A stretch of 46,275 nt of DNA from PALSA-607 sp036501485 (GCA_036501485.1 DASYAG010000101.1:1-46275); one strand, 5' to 3'; shown: positions 14,980-23,445, counted from the stretch's first letter. The notes: a model not told the origin generated them from the letters alone. Program-made: numbers and translations.

Positions 14980-16823
14980 CCGCGCCCTCCACCGAAGCCG
15001 CCGCCACCGAAGACCGCCGCGCCGCCGCCACCCAAGCCGCCGGTACCAGTGCGCGCGGTGCCCGTCGTTCCGGTGGTGCTGGTACTCGTCGCCACCGTGG
15101 TCGCAGGAAGTACGACGACGTCGCCAGCCTTCACCGCACCGGTGATCTCGGTCGTGGTGTCGCCCTTGAGGCCGACCACGACGTCTTCTTGTTTCTGCGT
15201 CCCGTCGGATTGCATCACCAGGACATACGACGTCCCGCCGGTCGTGTGCACCGCGGACGACGTCACGTTAAGAACACCATCGGCCTTGGCTGTCGTCACC
15301 GTGACAGACGCCGTCATGCCCGGCTTCACTGCGGGGTTGGTGTTGTTGAGTTCAAACGTGACCTGGTACTCGACCACGTTGCTTACGACCGTCGAGCTGT
15401 TCGCGACCGCAATCACCGTCGCGGCGAACTCCTGCGTCGGTAGCGCGTTCAGCGTCACCGTTGCAGGCGCACCGACGACCACCTTCGAGGCGTCGGCCTC
15501 GTCGACATCGGCCACGACCTGCAGATCGGTCAGGTTGGTCAGCGTGATGAACGCGGACGACGAACTGCTGCTGCTTGATGATGTCGACGATCCGGTCGTC
15601 GAACCTGTCGTCGCGGCGCTCGAGGTGGTCCCGGCACTCACCGTCTGCCCGACGGTCTCGTTGATCGCGCCGATGGTGCCGGCGGCCGGAGCAACCAGTG
15701 CAGTCGCGTCGAGAGTGGTCTTTGCGGTATCGACCTGGGCCTGCGCCTGCTCGATCGCTGCTTGATCGGTCTGGACGGCGGATGCCAACGGCTCGGCGGT
15801 CTTCTGGGCGTTTTGATTCTCAGTCGACTCAAGCGAGAGCTGCGCGTTGGTCACACCCTGCTGCGCATTGGTGATCGACTGCTGGTCCTTGGCCAGACCC
15901 TGCGCCTGCGCGGTCTGGGCGTTGCTAATCGCAGTCTGATCGTTGGTGACTGTCTGCTGGTCGCGCAGTTCGCCAGAGGCCAACGAATTCTCCGCATTCG
16001 TCACGCCCGACGCGTTCTCGTCGTTACTTATAGTCGTTTGGTCCTTGGTAACCGCAAGACTGTCCTTGGTGACGGCCTGAGTGTCTGCGTCACAGGCGGC
16101 TGTCGACGCTGTGGTGGCCGGAGTCACGGCACAATCGTTCGCCTTCTTGTTTTGGTCCGTGGATTCCTGGGTCGTATCCGCGTTCAACTGCTGCTCGTCG
16201 ACCGTGACCTGGTTTGCCGACTGGGTCTGTGCTTGCGTGACAGCGAGTTGAAGCGTTGACGCGTCTTGGGCCGCGGATGCCTGGTCACTGGCGAGTTGCT
16301 GCTGCGCCTTCACGATGGCAGCCGCCAGGTTGGTCTGGTCGAAGCCGAGGTCCTGCTCGGAGTTCGTGAGCGACGTCTTGGCGGAGACCACTTGCTGGCT
16401 GGCTTGGGCGTTGGAGATCTGCAGGCTCTGCTTTACCAGCGGGGTGACGCCCTGCTGCAGTTCGGTCAGGTTGGCCTGCGCCGACGCAAGTTGCGCATTC
16501 GCCGAGTCGTAGCTGGCCTTTGCGGCGGTGGAGTCAACCCGGGCGAGCACCTGACCAACCTTTACGGTCTGGCCCACCTTGACGTCGACTTCGGTGAGCG
16601 TCCCGCTCGTCCCGAAGTTCACGTTGACGTTGTTGGGTGCGGTGACGTTGCCGGTCGAACTCACGGTCGTCATAACGGTGCCGCTCGCGACGGTGGCGGT
16701 GCGGGTAGCGGCCTTGGTCGTAGCCGTGCTCGGCGTGCCCACTGTCGCGTAGGCGAGACCGCCGCCGGTGAGAGCTACGGCCGCCAGGATGACGTTGGCC
16801 GCAGTCCATTTGGTGACCCGCAT
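14976..16823 (-). CDS. MacA/HlyD-like periplasmic adaptor-type protein
   Basis: First gene of the export operon, 615 residues. It has an N-terminal membrane anchor (NVILAAVALTGGGLAYA), a biotinyl-lipoyl-like half GTLTEVDVKVGQTVKVGQVL (about residues 92-111), and a long Gln/Ala-rich coiled coil (about 115-370) rich in TNAQ/SNAQT units. The second lipoyl half, beta-barrel and membrane-proximal domains follow (VVADVDEADASKVVVGAPATV; KPGMTASVTVTT). The tail is Gly/Thr rich. Adaptors of this kind link MacB permeases to outer parts; in Gram-positives they extend through the cell wall. Start ATG is behind GAGGAA. The coiled coil is longer than in typical MacA. Confidence 0.92.
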   Translation of the reverse strand: MRVTKWTAANVILAAVALTGGGLAYATVGTPSTATTKAATRTATVASGTVMTTVSSTGNVTAPNNVNVNFGTSGTLTEVDVKVGQTVKVGQVLARVDSTAAKASYDSANAQLASAQANLTELQQGVTPLVKQSLQISNAQASQQVVSAKTSLTNSEQDLGFDQTNLAAAIVKAQQQLASDQASAAQDASTLQLAVTQAQTQSANQVTVDEQQLNADTTQESTDQNKKANDCAVTPATTASTAACDADTQAVTKDSLAVTKDQTTISNDENASGVTNAENSLASGELRDQQTVTNDQTAISNAQTAQAQGLAKDQQSITNAQQGVTNAQLSLESTENQNAQKTAEPLASAVQTDQAAIEQAQAQVDTAKTTLDATALVAPAAGTIGAINETVGQTVSAGTTSSAATTGSTTGSSTSSSSSSSSSAFITLTNLTDLQVVADVDEADASKVVVGAPATVTLNALPTQEFAATVIAVANSSTVVSNVVEYQVTFELNNTNPAVKPGMTASVTVTTAKADGVLNVTSSAVHTTGGTSYVLVMQSDGTQKQEDVVVGLKGDTTTEITGAVKAGDVVVLPATTVATSTSTTGTTGTARTGTGGLGGGGAAVFGGGGFGGGRG

Positions 16824-16866
16824 GTGCGTTCCTCGCTGTCAGACGTTTCGTCTCGGCTCGCGTCCA

Positions 16867-16898
16867 AGCTCCGAGACACTGTCCGAGCTCCGAGACAC
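16867..16898. repeat. 13-bp direct repeat upstream of the export operon
   Basis: AGCTCCGAGACAC occurs at 16867-16879 and again at 16886-16898, 19 bp apart. An inverted GTCTCGG at 16850-16856 faces them. It lies 44-75 nt before the adaptor gene start, so an operator for a regulator of the export operon is possible. Confidence 0.5.
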
Positions 16899-17035
16899 AC
16901 GAGGACGCACGCGGTCTGAGGCTCGAAGACAGGTCAGCAGGTGAAGCTGTACGTCTGCTGTGACGTGACCACGAATTTGCTGAGAATGGCCGACCTCGGC
17001 CCTCGTCCGGTCAGCGCTGAGCCGTCGGTCGGGCG

Positions 17036-17896
17036 CTAGCCGGCGAATTCCGCGACCGGCAGACCGGTCACGCCGGGACGGCTGCGGAAAAGCGAGCCGG
17101 CCTCGGGCTGGCTGCCTTCGGGCAGGCCCTCTCTCGACGTGGTGATGACGAGTTCGTCGAGGTCTGCGCCGGCGAACGTGCACGCCGTCACGTTGGTCAC
17201 AGGCAACTCGACGACGCCGTCGAGAACGCCGTCGGGCCGGTAGCGGCGGACCGCGGACCCGGCGTACAACGCGACCCAGAGATGCCCGTGCGCGTCGACC
17301 GTCATCCCATCCGGATCGCCTGCGCCATCGGGGATTTCTACCAACGTGCGTCGGCCAGTCATGCCTTCGTCAGTGGTGTAGTCGAACACATCGACGCGAC
17401 GGGTGCCCGAGTCGATGTAGTAGGCGAGCGACCCATCGGGACTCCACGCAAGACCGTTAGAGATCGTGCTGCCACCGAAAATCACCGAGGTCGTCCGGTC
17501 GCTGTCGAGTCGATAGACAGTGCCCCGACCAGGCGCTTTGTCGTACGCCATCGAGCCGCAGTAGAAGCGGCCGTCTGGATCGCAAGCGCCTTCGTTCATG
17601 CGAAGGCCGGGATCGGTCCACAGGTCCGGCAGCGGATTCAAATCGCCGTCCGGATCTTCAAGCAGGAAACCTCGCTCGACCGCGATGACCGCTCCGCCGC
17701 CGCGTCGCGGGCGAAGCGCGGCCGCGATCCCGCCGACGTGTCGGCGAGAAATGACGCTGTCGGTGCTGACGAGATCCATCGACAGCACGTCGCCGGCCAA
17801 CATGTCGACCCACCGCAAGCCGCCCCACGACGGCGACCAGACCGGCCCTTCAGCGTGGAATGCGATGGGTTCGGTCAGTTGCTCAACGTCGGCCAT
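17036..17896 (-). CDS. SMP-30/gluconolactonase/LRE family protein
   Basis: A 286-residue six-bladed beta-propeller lactonase. Typical segments are AEGPVWSPSWGGLRWVDM with the metal-ligand Glu near the N terminus, MNEGACDPDGRFYCGSM, STISNGLAWSPDGSLAYYID, and GDPDGMTVDAHGHLWVALY with the ligand Asp. These enzymes hydrolyse sugar lactones or similar esters with a divalent metal. The substrate cannot be assigned. A TAACAT -10 at 17905-17910 stands 8 nt before the ATG, so a leaderless transcript is likely. It is a single gene, separate from the export operon upstream. Confidence 0.93.
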   Translation of the reverse strand: MADVEQLTEPIAFHAEGPVWSPSWGGLRWVDMLAGDVLSMDLVSTDSVISRRHVGGIAAALRPRRGGGAVIAVERGFLLEDPDGDLNPLPDLWTDPGLRMNEGACDPDGRFYCGSMAYDKAPGRGTVYRLDSDRTTSVIFGGSTISNGLAWSPDGSLAYYIDSGTRRVDVFDYTTDEGMTGRRTLVEIPDGAGDPDGMTVDAHGHLWVALYAGSAVRRYRPDGVLDGVVELPVTNVTACTFAGADLDELVITTSREGLPEGSQPEAGSLFRSRPGVTGLPVAEFAG

Positions 17897-17907
17897 GAGG
17901 CGCGATG

Positions 17908-18123
17908 TTATGGCAGCGCGACGACCTGCACGTAAGCGGGCATCAGGTGGGCAGGCAGCGCTCGGCCGCGCGCGATTCCGGCCTGGAACATCGCCACCCG
18001 AGCTTCGATCACGCCCTTGGCGAGCTGCGCCACCTCATCGGTCGGAGATCCGTGCCGCTCCGCGTATTCAAGCTCCGCGAGGGCGTTGCGCCAGCGCTCA
18101 CCTGCGACATCCGCGTCGACCAT
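17908..18123 (-). CDS. Small conserved-looking protein of 71 residues
   Basis: Encodes a mostly helical, charged protein (RWRNALAELEYAERHGSPTDEVAQLA) without signal or membrane segment. The start has a near-perfect ribosome site, GGAGGTGA five nt before ATG, and codon use is like its neighbours. These points favour a real gene. It lies 11 nt upstream of the SMP-30 gene on the same strand, though that gene appears to have its own promoter. No known domain recognised. Confidence 0.72.
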   Translation of the reverse strand: MVDADVAGERWRNALAELEYAERHGSPTDEVAQLAKGVIEARVAMFQAGIARGRALPAHLMPAYVQVVALP

Positions 18124-18220
18124 GCATCACCTCCGGGCTTGAGGGATAAGTCTCTCTTAGTCCAATTTGATATTCCATCAGCCGAATGTCCATAGGTCTT
18201 TCGCCAGTTGGCTCTGCAGT

Positions 18221-18272
18221 CCTTTGGCACGAGCCTTTGGCACGAGCCTTTGGCATGAGCCTTTCGCAGGAG
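18221..18272 (+). repeat. 13-bp tandem repeat, four copies
   Basis: Units CCTTTGGCACGAG (twice, 18221-18246), CCTTTGGCATGAG (18247-18259) and CCTTTCGCAGGAG (18260-18272). The period is not a multiple of helical turns and the units carry no clear dyad. They are too short and too close to be a CRISPR array. Confidence 0.95.
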
Positions 18273-18343
18273 CACGGCCACTCGCTGACGCCACCCAAGC
18301 GCCGGGCCTACCGGCGCAGGCTGCGATGATTGCCTGCAGTCGT

Positions 18344-18411
18344 GTCACCGACTGAAGGAATTCTGGGGTATCGGAGCGCGCAAACCGCCCCGAATTCCTT
18401 CACTCGGCGAC
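18344..18411 (+). promoter_or_regulatory. Long inverted repeat in the lsr2 leader
   Basis: Left arm 18344-18368 and right arm 18388-18411 pair over about 24 bp with two mismatches and one bulged base, around a 19-nt loop. Each arm contains TGAAGGAATTC. It ends 34 nt before the lsr2 ATG and has no upstream plus-strand gene to terminate. It may be an RNA hairpin in the leader or a protein-binding site. Confidence 0.7.
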
Positions 18412-18445
18412 AGGTATCAAGCTAAGTCGAGGACAAGGACAGTCG

Positions 18446-18787
18446 ATGGCGCAAAGAGTCTCGGTCAATCTCGTCGACGACATCGATGGCGGCAGCGCCG
18501 TGGAGACAATCTATTTCTCCCTCGATGGCGTCAACTATGAAATCGACCTCGGCAAGCGCAACGCCGAACGCTTGCGGGCGGCGATGGCCGCATACAGCGA
18601 GGCCGGACGCCGATTGGTGCGCACCACCGGACGTGGCCGCGGGCGGACAGTCGTTCAACGACGCGTTGAGGTGGCCGCAGATCCGCGCGCGGTTCGGGCA
18701 TGGGCGAAGTCCAACAGGGTCGCGGTTCCCGATCGCGGCCGCATCCCGCTAGCTGTTCTTGAGCGCTACCGCGCCGCCGGCCACTAA
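18446..18787 (+). CDS. lsr2: Lsr2-family nucleoid-associated protein
   Basis: An H-NS-like DNA-bridging and xenogeneic silencing protein, 113 residues. The N-terminal dimerisation domain reads QRVSVNLVDDIDGGSAVETI, and the C-terminal DNA-binding domain has IRxWA-like VRAWAKSNRVAVPDRGRIP with the RGR minor-groove hook at about residues 97-99. Length and both domains fit Lsr2. It is a single gene behind a structured leader, which may be used for autoregulation. It precedes tatB by 67 nt. Confidence 0.95.
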   Translation: MAQRVSVNLVDDIDGGSAVETIYFSLDGVNYEIDLGKRNAERLRAAMAAYSEAGRRLVRTTGRGRGRTVVQRRVEVAADPRAVRAWAKSNRVAVPDRGRIPLAVLERYRAAGH

Positions 18788-18854
18788 TCAGGGATCCGAA
18801 CAGTCCCGTCGCGGCGAACCGCCAGTAATCTAGAAGCTTGACGGGAGGTGCGCC

Positions 18855-19247
18855 GTGCCGTTCGACCTGAGCATGTGGAAGTTGTTGGTGCTCGGCGTCA
18901 TCGCCCTCATCGTCTTCGGGCCTGACCGCTTGCCACAGTTGGCGCGCGACGCCGGTCGCACGCTGCGCCAACTGCGGGAGATGGCGCAAGCGGCACGCAC
19001 CGAGCTGAAGTCCGAGCTGGGTGACACGGTGGGTGACTTCGACTTCGCCGACCTGAACCCACGGACGTTCGTGCGCAAGCACCTGCTCGACGACCTCGAC
19101 TCAGACCTGGCCTCGCCAGCGCCGACCCGGGCAGCCGCGAGCGCTTCGACCGCCGGCACGACCGCGGCCGGCGGCGTTGCCTCCCCATCTCCGGCCGCAT
19201 TCGGACCGCTCACGGAGCCCGCCCCGTACGACCTCGACGCGACCTGA
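18855..19247 (+). CDS. tatB: Sec-independent translocase subunit TatB/TatA-like
   Basis: A Tat translocase component, 130 residues. A short membrane helix (WKLLVLGVIALIVFGPDRLP) ends in the FGPxxLP hinge. An amphipathic helix follows (LARDAGRTLRQLREMAQAA) and then an acidic, Ala/Pro-rich tail. The start is GTG behind GGGAGGTG. The hinge residues and the tail with FADLNPRTFVRKHLLDD resemble actinobacterial TatB more than TatA. A TAATCT element at 18827-18832 may be its -10. Confidence 0.9.
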   Translation: MPFDLSMWKLLVLGVIALIVFGPDRLPQLARDAGRTLRQLREMAQAARTELKSELGDTVGDFDFADLNPRTFVRKHLLDDLDSDLASPAPTRAAASASTAGTTAAGGVASPSPAAFGPLTEPAPYDLDAT

Positions 19248-19382
19248 CGCAACTGCGTCACCGGCCGGTAGGCTCGGCTACGCCAATCGACCACAAGTCG
19301 TCGGCGCGACCCACGTGGCTCAACCGGGCTAAAGCCCGGCGGTCGACGGGCGCCCGGCGCGGAGCAGCGCGGGGCGGAACCG

Positions 19383-19850
19383 TTGAAGGTCAAAGAGATC
19401 ATGAAGGCGCCGGTCTATACCGTCGGCGTCGACGTGCCCACGGCCGATATCGCCAAGCTCCTCATCCAGCACCGCATTAGCGCGGTACCCGTCGTCGACG
19501 CCTCCGGCGCTGTGGTCGGCCTCGTGAGCGAGCACGACCTGATCTCCCGCGAAGGCCCGACCGCGCTCGATGTGATGTCGCCCGGCATCGTCAGCGTGAC
19601 CGAGGACACCGACGTCGACGACGTGCGGCACCTGCTTGTTGATCGGCGGATCCGCCGCGTTCCGGTGATGTCCGGTGGACGCCTGGTCGGCATTGTCAGT
19701 CGTGCCGACATCGTCGCGCTGATCGCCATGGAGTGGGTGTGCGAGGTCTGCGGCACGCAGGCGCGCGGTGAGCACCCCCCGGCGTCCTGCCCCACTTGCG
19801 CCGCCGACACCGTGCGTTTCGTTCACCTCCAACAGCCCCCCGGCACGTAG
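19383..19850 (+). CDS. CBS-pair protein with C-terminal zinc ribbon
   Basis: A 155-residue protein. Two CBS motifs (MKVKEIMKAPVYTVGVDVPT to about residue 60, and DVMSPGIVSVTEDTDVDDV to about residue 120) are followed by a rubredoxin-like knuckle CEVCGTQARGEHPPASCPTC, with two CxxC pairs. CBS pairs usually sense adenine nucleotides; the ribbon should bind Zn or Fe. It starts with TTG, which gives the natural KVKEIM beginning. It stands 73 nt before pdhA, so it may sense energy state for the pyruvate dehydrogenase operon. That link is inferred from position only. Confidence 0.88.
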   Translation: MKVKEIMKAPVYTVGVDVPTADIAKLLIQHRISAVPVVDASGAVVGLVSEHDLISREGPTALDVMSPGIVSVTEDTDVDDVRHLLVDRRIRRVPVMSGGRLVGIVSRADIVALIAMEWVCEVCGTQARGEHPPASCPTCAADTVRFVHLQQPPGT

Positions 19851-19923
19851 TTGCAGCAAGAGGCGCAGACCAGCCGCCCCCGAACCAGTCCGGCACCACC
19901 GCTTTGAGCCCGAAGGAGACGCC

Positions 19924-21012
19924 GTGCCGCCCGCACAGCAAAAGACCGCTACCGCAAAGACGAAGGCCGCCGCGCGCTCGGCATTCCCCGGCGAACCCGT
20001 CGAGCAGCTGCGCGACTACTACCAGCAGATGCAACTCATCCGCCGGTTCGAAGAGCGCACTGCCGAGATGTACCAGCGGGCCAAGATCGGCGGGTACTGC
20101 CACCTGAATCTCGGCGAGGAAGCCACCGTCGTGGGCACGATGGCCGCGATGGCGCCGCACGACTACCTCTTCACGACGTACCGCGAGCACGGCTACGCGA
20201 TTGCGCGCGGCATCGAGCCCCGCCGGGTGATGGCCGAACTTTTCGGTCGCACCACTGGGGTTTCGCACGGGTGGGGCGGCTCGATGCACCTCTACGACGT
20301 CGAGAAGCGACTCCTTGGCGGCTACGCGATCGTCGGGGGTCAAATGCCGCCCGCAACTGGCGCAGCGCTGGCCATCGCATACCGCGGACCGGGCGGCCCA
20401 GACGCCGAAGCGGTGGTCTGTCAGCTCGGCGATGCCACCACGAACATCGGTGCCTGGCACGAGTCGCTCAACCTGGCCGCCATCTGGAAGCTGCCGATCG
20501 TGTTCCTCATCGTCAACAACCACCTCGGCATGGGCACGTCGGTCGAGCGCGCGTCCGGTGAGCCCGACCTCTACAAGCGCGGCGCCGCGTATCGGATCCC
20601 GGGCGTGCGCGTCGACGGCAACGACGTCGTCGCCACCCGCGACGCTATGGCGCAAGCGTTGCGGCTGGCTCGCGAAGAACGGCAGCCCTCGATCCTTGAA
20701 GCGACCAGTTGGCGGCTTCGCGGCCACAGCGTGGTCGACCCCGCGACGTACCGCAGTAAAGAGGAGGTCCAGCGCCTGCACGATCTCGATCCACTCGCAG
20801 CGTTCCGGGCCAAGCTCATCGCGGCGCGCGTGTTCTCGGCCGAAGAGGCCGCGAGCATCGACGCCGAGGTCGAGATCGAGGTCAACGACTGCATTCAGTT
20901 CGCTGACAGCAGTCCCAACCCAAGCCCCGACCAGCTCTTCGCGCATGCGTACGCAACCCCGGTCGCGAACGCACCGCACGAGCTGCCCGGCGACCCGCTC
21001 CACGTCCTGTAG
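19924..21012 (+). CDS. pdhA: Pyruvate (or 2-oxoacid) dehydrogenase E1 alpha
   Basis: Alpha subunit of a heterotetrameric E1, 362 residues, which decarboxylates pyruvate with TPP. Motifs: MQLIRRFEERTAEMY, GGYCHLNLGEEATVVG, HGWGGSMHLYD, the TPP/Mg signature GDATTNIGAWHESLNLAAIW with PIVFLIVNNHLGMGTS, and the phosphorylation-loop-like SWRLRGHSVVDPATYR. The GTG start at 19924 has AAGGAG at the right distance. GSMH and the HxxxD loop favour pyruvate over branched-chain substrates, but this is not decisive. First gene of pdhABC. Confidence 0.94.
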   Translation: MPPAQQKTATAKTKAAARSAFPGEPVEQLRDYYQQMQLIRRFEERTAEMYQRAKIGGYCHLNLGEEATVVGTMAAMAPHDYLFTTYREHGYAIARGIEPRRVMAELFGRTTGVSHGWGGSMHLYDVEKRLLGGYAIVGGQMPPATGAALAIAYRGPGGPDAEAVVCQLGDATTNIGAWHESLNLAAIWKLPIVFLIVNNHLGMGTSVERASGEPDLYKRGAAYRIPGVRVDGNDVVATRDAMAQALRLAREERQPSILEATSWRLRGHSVVDPATYRSKEEVQRLHDLDPLAAFRAKLIAARVFSAEEAASIDAEVEIEVNDCIQFADSSPNPSPDQLFAHAYATPVANAPHELPGDPLHVL

Positions 21013-21027
21013 CGAAAGGCGATCCCT

Positions 21028-22023
21028 GTGGCTGTCATTACCTATCGCCAAGCGCTCAACGAGACCTTGCGCTCGGAGCTGCTCCGTGACCCCAACGTCT
21101 TCTTGATGGGCGAGGAGATCGGCATCTTCGAAGGTTCATACAAGATCACGGCTGGCCTGCTCGCGGAATTCGGGCCGGAGCGAGTCCGTGACACGCCGAT
21201 CTCAGAAGAAGGCTTCGTCGGAGCCGCCATTGGCGCCGCGATGCTCGGGTTGCGACCCGTGGTCGAGATCATGACCATCAACTTCTCGATCGTCGCGATG
21301 GACCAGATCGTGAACCACGCGGCCAAGATTCACACCATGTTCGGCGGTCAGTCGACAGTGCCGATGGTGATCCGGACGCCGGGTGGCGGGGGTCAGCAAC
21401 TCGCCGCGACGCACTCGCAAAACCTCGAGGTCTGGTACGCGCACGTACCTGGCCTGAAGGTCGTGATGCCGTCGACGCCTGCCGACGCGAAAGGCTTGTT
21501 AGCCGCATCGATCCGGGACGACGACCCGGTGATGTTCATCGAGCACCTTGCCCTTTACAACACGAAGGGCGAAGTACCCGACGGCGACTACGTAACGGAA
21601 ATCGGCACAGCGGCCATCACCAAGGCCGGCACCGACATCACCATCGTGTCGTATTCGCGGATGGCCGCCGTTGCCCTCGATGTCGCACGACGGCTGGAGG
21701 AGGACGAAGGGATCTCGGTCGAAGTCGTCGACCTTCGGTCGCTGCGGCCACTCGACCGATCGACCATCCTTGCGTCGGTGCGCAAGACCGGTAAGGCGGT
21801 CGTGCTCGAGGAGGACTGGCTCTCGTACGGCGTCGGCGCCGAGATCGCTGCGACGATCCAAGAAGGCGCCTTCGACTATCTCGACGCGCCCGTTCGCCGA
21901 GTCGCCGCGGCCGAAATTCCTTTGCCCTACGCAAAGCCACTCGAGCTGGCCGCGCTGCCCGACGCGACCGCGCTGCTCAAAGTTATCCACGAAACCCTCG
22001 ACGCCACCCGCTTCCGCGGCTGA
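21028..22023 (+). CDS. pdhB: Pyruvate dehydrogenase E1 beta
   Basis: Beta subunit of the E1 heterotetramer, 331 residues. It has ITYRQALNETLRSELLRDPNVFLMGEEIG at the N terminus in the usual form (ALNETL, GEEIG), then TPISEEGFVGAAIGAAMLG, EIMTINFSIVAMDQIVNHA, and SVEVVDLRSLRPLDRSTI in the C-terminal transketolase domain. GTG start behind GCGAAAGGCG. It lies 15 nt after pdhA and 24 nt before pdhC. Confidence 0.95.
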   Translation: MAVITYRQALNETLRSELLRDPNVFLMGEEIGIFEGSYKITAGLLAEFGPERVRDTPISEEGFVGAAIGAAMLGLRPVVEIMTINFSIVAMDQIVNHAAKIHTMFGGQSTVPMVIRTPGGGGQQLAATHSQNLEVWYAHVPGLKVVMPSTPADAKGLLAASIRDDDPVMFIEHLALYNTKGEVPDGDYVTEIGTAAITKAGTDITIVSYSRMAAVALDVARRLEEDEGISVEVVDLRSLRPLDRSTILASVRKTGKAVVLEEDWLSYGVGAEIAATIQEGAFDYLDAPVRRVAAAEIPLPYAKPLELAALPDATALLKVIHETLDATRFRG

Positions 22024-22047
22024 GCGCCAGAGCTTAGGGAGTTTTCG

Positions 22048-23439
22048 ATGCCTCAGGTCTTTATGCCGCGGCTTTCCGACACCATGACGGAAGGCACGGT
22101 GAGCACCTGGACGAAGGGTGTCGGCGACCGGATCGAGAAGGGCGACGTGATCGCCGAGATCGAGACCGACAAGGCCACCATGGAACTGGAGGCCTACGAC
22201 GCCGGCGTTCTCGAGCAGATTCTGGTCGACGTCGGAAAGACGGTGCCGATCGGTGAAGTGATCGCCGTCATCGGCGACGGTTCCGGAGCCACCGCCGCGC
22301 CGGCGACCACCAACGCGGCGCCTGCAGATCCCACGCCCGTCGTGCCGGCGCCGCCGACTTCTGCCGAGCCCACACCGGTGGCCGCCGCGCCAGCTGCGGT
22401 CGCCGCCGCGGTAGCCGGGCCCGTGTCATCGCCAGCGTCCGCACCGAACGGAAGACCCCCGGCGTCCGTCAATGGCAAGCATCCACTGGCGTCCCCGCTG
22501 GCCCGCAGCATCGCCCGCGACGCCGGCCTCGACCTCGCGACAGTCAGGGGTTCGGGGCCCGGCGGGCGCATCGTGCGTGCCGACGTTGAGCACGCGATCG
22601 CGACGCTGGGGACGACTGTCGCAACGAGCCCGCAGACCGCGGCTCCGGTTGCACCGGCCGCACCAGCAGCGGTCGCGCCCGATATCGCACCGGCGCTTGC
22701 TGCACCCGCAGTGCAACTGCAGACCGGTCCGGACGACGAGGAGATCGCACTCAACAACGTGCGACGGATCACCGCCCGCAGGCTCGTCGAGAGCATGCAG
22801 CAGGCTCCGCACTTCTACCTGACCAGCGTGGTCGCGGCTGACGAACTCGTCGCCGCGCGGGCTCGCATCAACGAGGGCCTCGCCGCGTTGGCGACCAGTC
22901 GCGGTGAGACCGCGACGAAGGTCAGCGTGAACGACATCGTCGTGAAGGCAGTCGCGGTTGCGCTGCGCGCGCATCCTGAGGTGAACGTCTCGTTCGGCGG
23001 CGACAAGCTGATCCGGCACAACCGGATTCACGTCGGCATCGCCGTGGCGCTACCGGACGGCTTGATCGTGCCGGTGATCCGCGACGCCGACACGAAGACG
23101 GTGACGCAGATCTCTGCAGAAACTCGCGACCGAGCGACCCGCGCGCGTAGCGGCAAGTTGAAGGTCGATGAGTTCACCGGCAGCACATTCAGCGTGAGCA
23201 ACCTCGGCATGTTCGGTGTCGATCAGTTCACCGCCGTGATCAATCCGCCTGAGGCCGCGATCCTCGCGGTGGGCGCGACGAAGCAGGAGCCCGTTGTTCG
23301 CGGCGGCCAGATCGTGGTCGGCTACACAATGGCGATCACGTTGTCGGTCGACCATCGCGCTCTCGACGGAGCTACCGGCGCGAAGTTCCTCGCCGACCTC
23401 ACCGCGTTGTTGGAGAACCCGCTCGCAACCCTGGCCTGA
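22048..23439 (+). CDS. pdhC: Dihydrolipoamide acetyltransferase E2 of pyruvate dehydrogenase
   Basis: E2 core of the complex, 463 residues. One lipoyl domain carries the modified Lys in EIETDKATMELEAYD (about residue 44). An Ala/Pro linker follows, then the E3/E1-binding domain ASPLARSIARDAGLDLATV and a second linker. The catalytic acetyltransferase domain from about residue 230 ends in DHRALDGATGAKFLADL, with the active-site His. A single lipoyl domain is enough for function. No E3 gene is in the window. A strong hairpin terminator follows. Confidence 0.95.
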   Translation: MPQVFMPRLSDTMTEGTVSTWTKGVGDRIEKGDVIAEIETDKATMELEAYDAGVLEQILVDVGKTVPIGEVIAVIGDGSGATAAPATTNAAPADPTPVVPAPPTSAEPTPVAAAPAAVAAAVAGPVSSPASAPNGRPPASVNGKHPLASPLARSIARDAGLDLATVRGSGPGGRIVRADVEHAIATLGTTVATSPQTAAPVAPAAPAAVAPDIAPALAAPAVQLQTGPDDEEIALNNVRRITARRLVESMQQAPHFYLTSVVAADELVAARARINEGLAALATSRGETATKVSVNDIVVKAVAVALRAHPEVNVSFGGDKLIRHNRIHVGIAVALPDGLIVPVIRDADTKTVTQISAETRDRATRARSGKLKVDEFTGSTFSVSNLGMFGVDQFTAVINPPEAAILAVGATKQEPVVRGGQIVVGYTMAITLSVDHRALDGATGAKFLADLTALLENPLATLA

Positions 23440-23445
23440 CACCAC

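Larger units (their letters stand above)
18124..18445. other. Intergenic region between the small gene and lsr2, repeat-rich
   Basis: Holds 322 nt without a gene that I can support. It contains an AT-richer stretch at 18148-18180 next to the minus-strand start, a four-copy 13-bp tandem repeat (18221-18272) and a long inverted repeat (18344-18411) directly before lsr2. The two structures are listed on their own. Confidence 0.8.

Noticed and set aside
18221..18272. Possible CRISPR array
   Set aside because: Units of 13 bp are contiguous with no spacers, and no cas gene is present.
19324..19339. CCGGGC-TAAA-GCCCGG hairpin before the CBS gene
   Set aside because: Only a 6-bp stem; short GC dyads are expected often in this sequence and no function could be supported.
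19696..21051. Long open frame antisense to pdhA (451 codons)
   Set aside because: It mirrors the E1 alpha gene, shows an unusual composition and no domain; pdhA explains the region.
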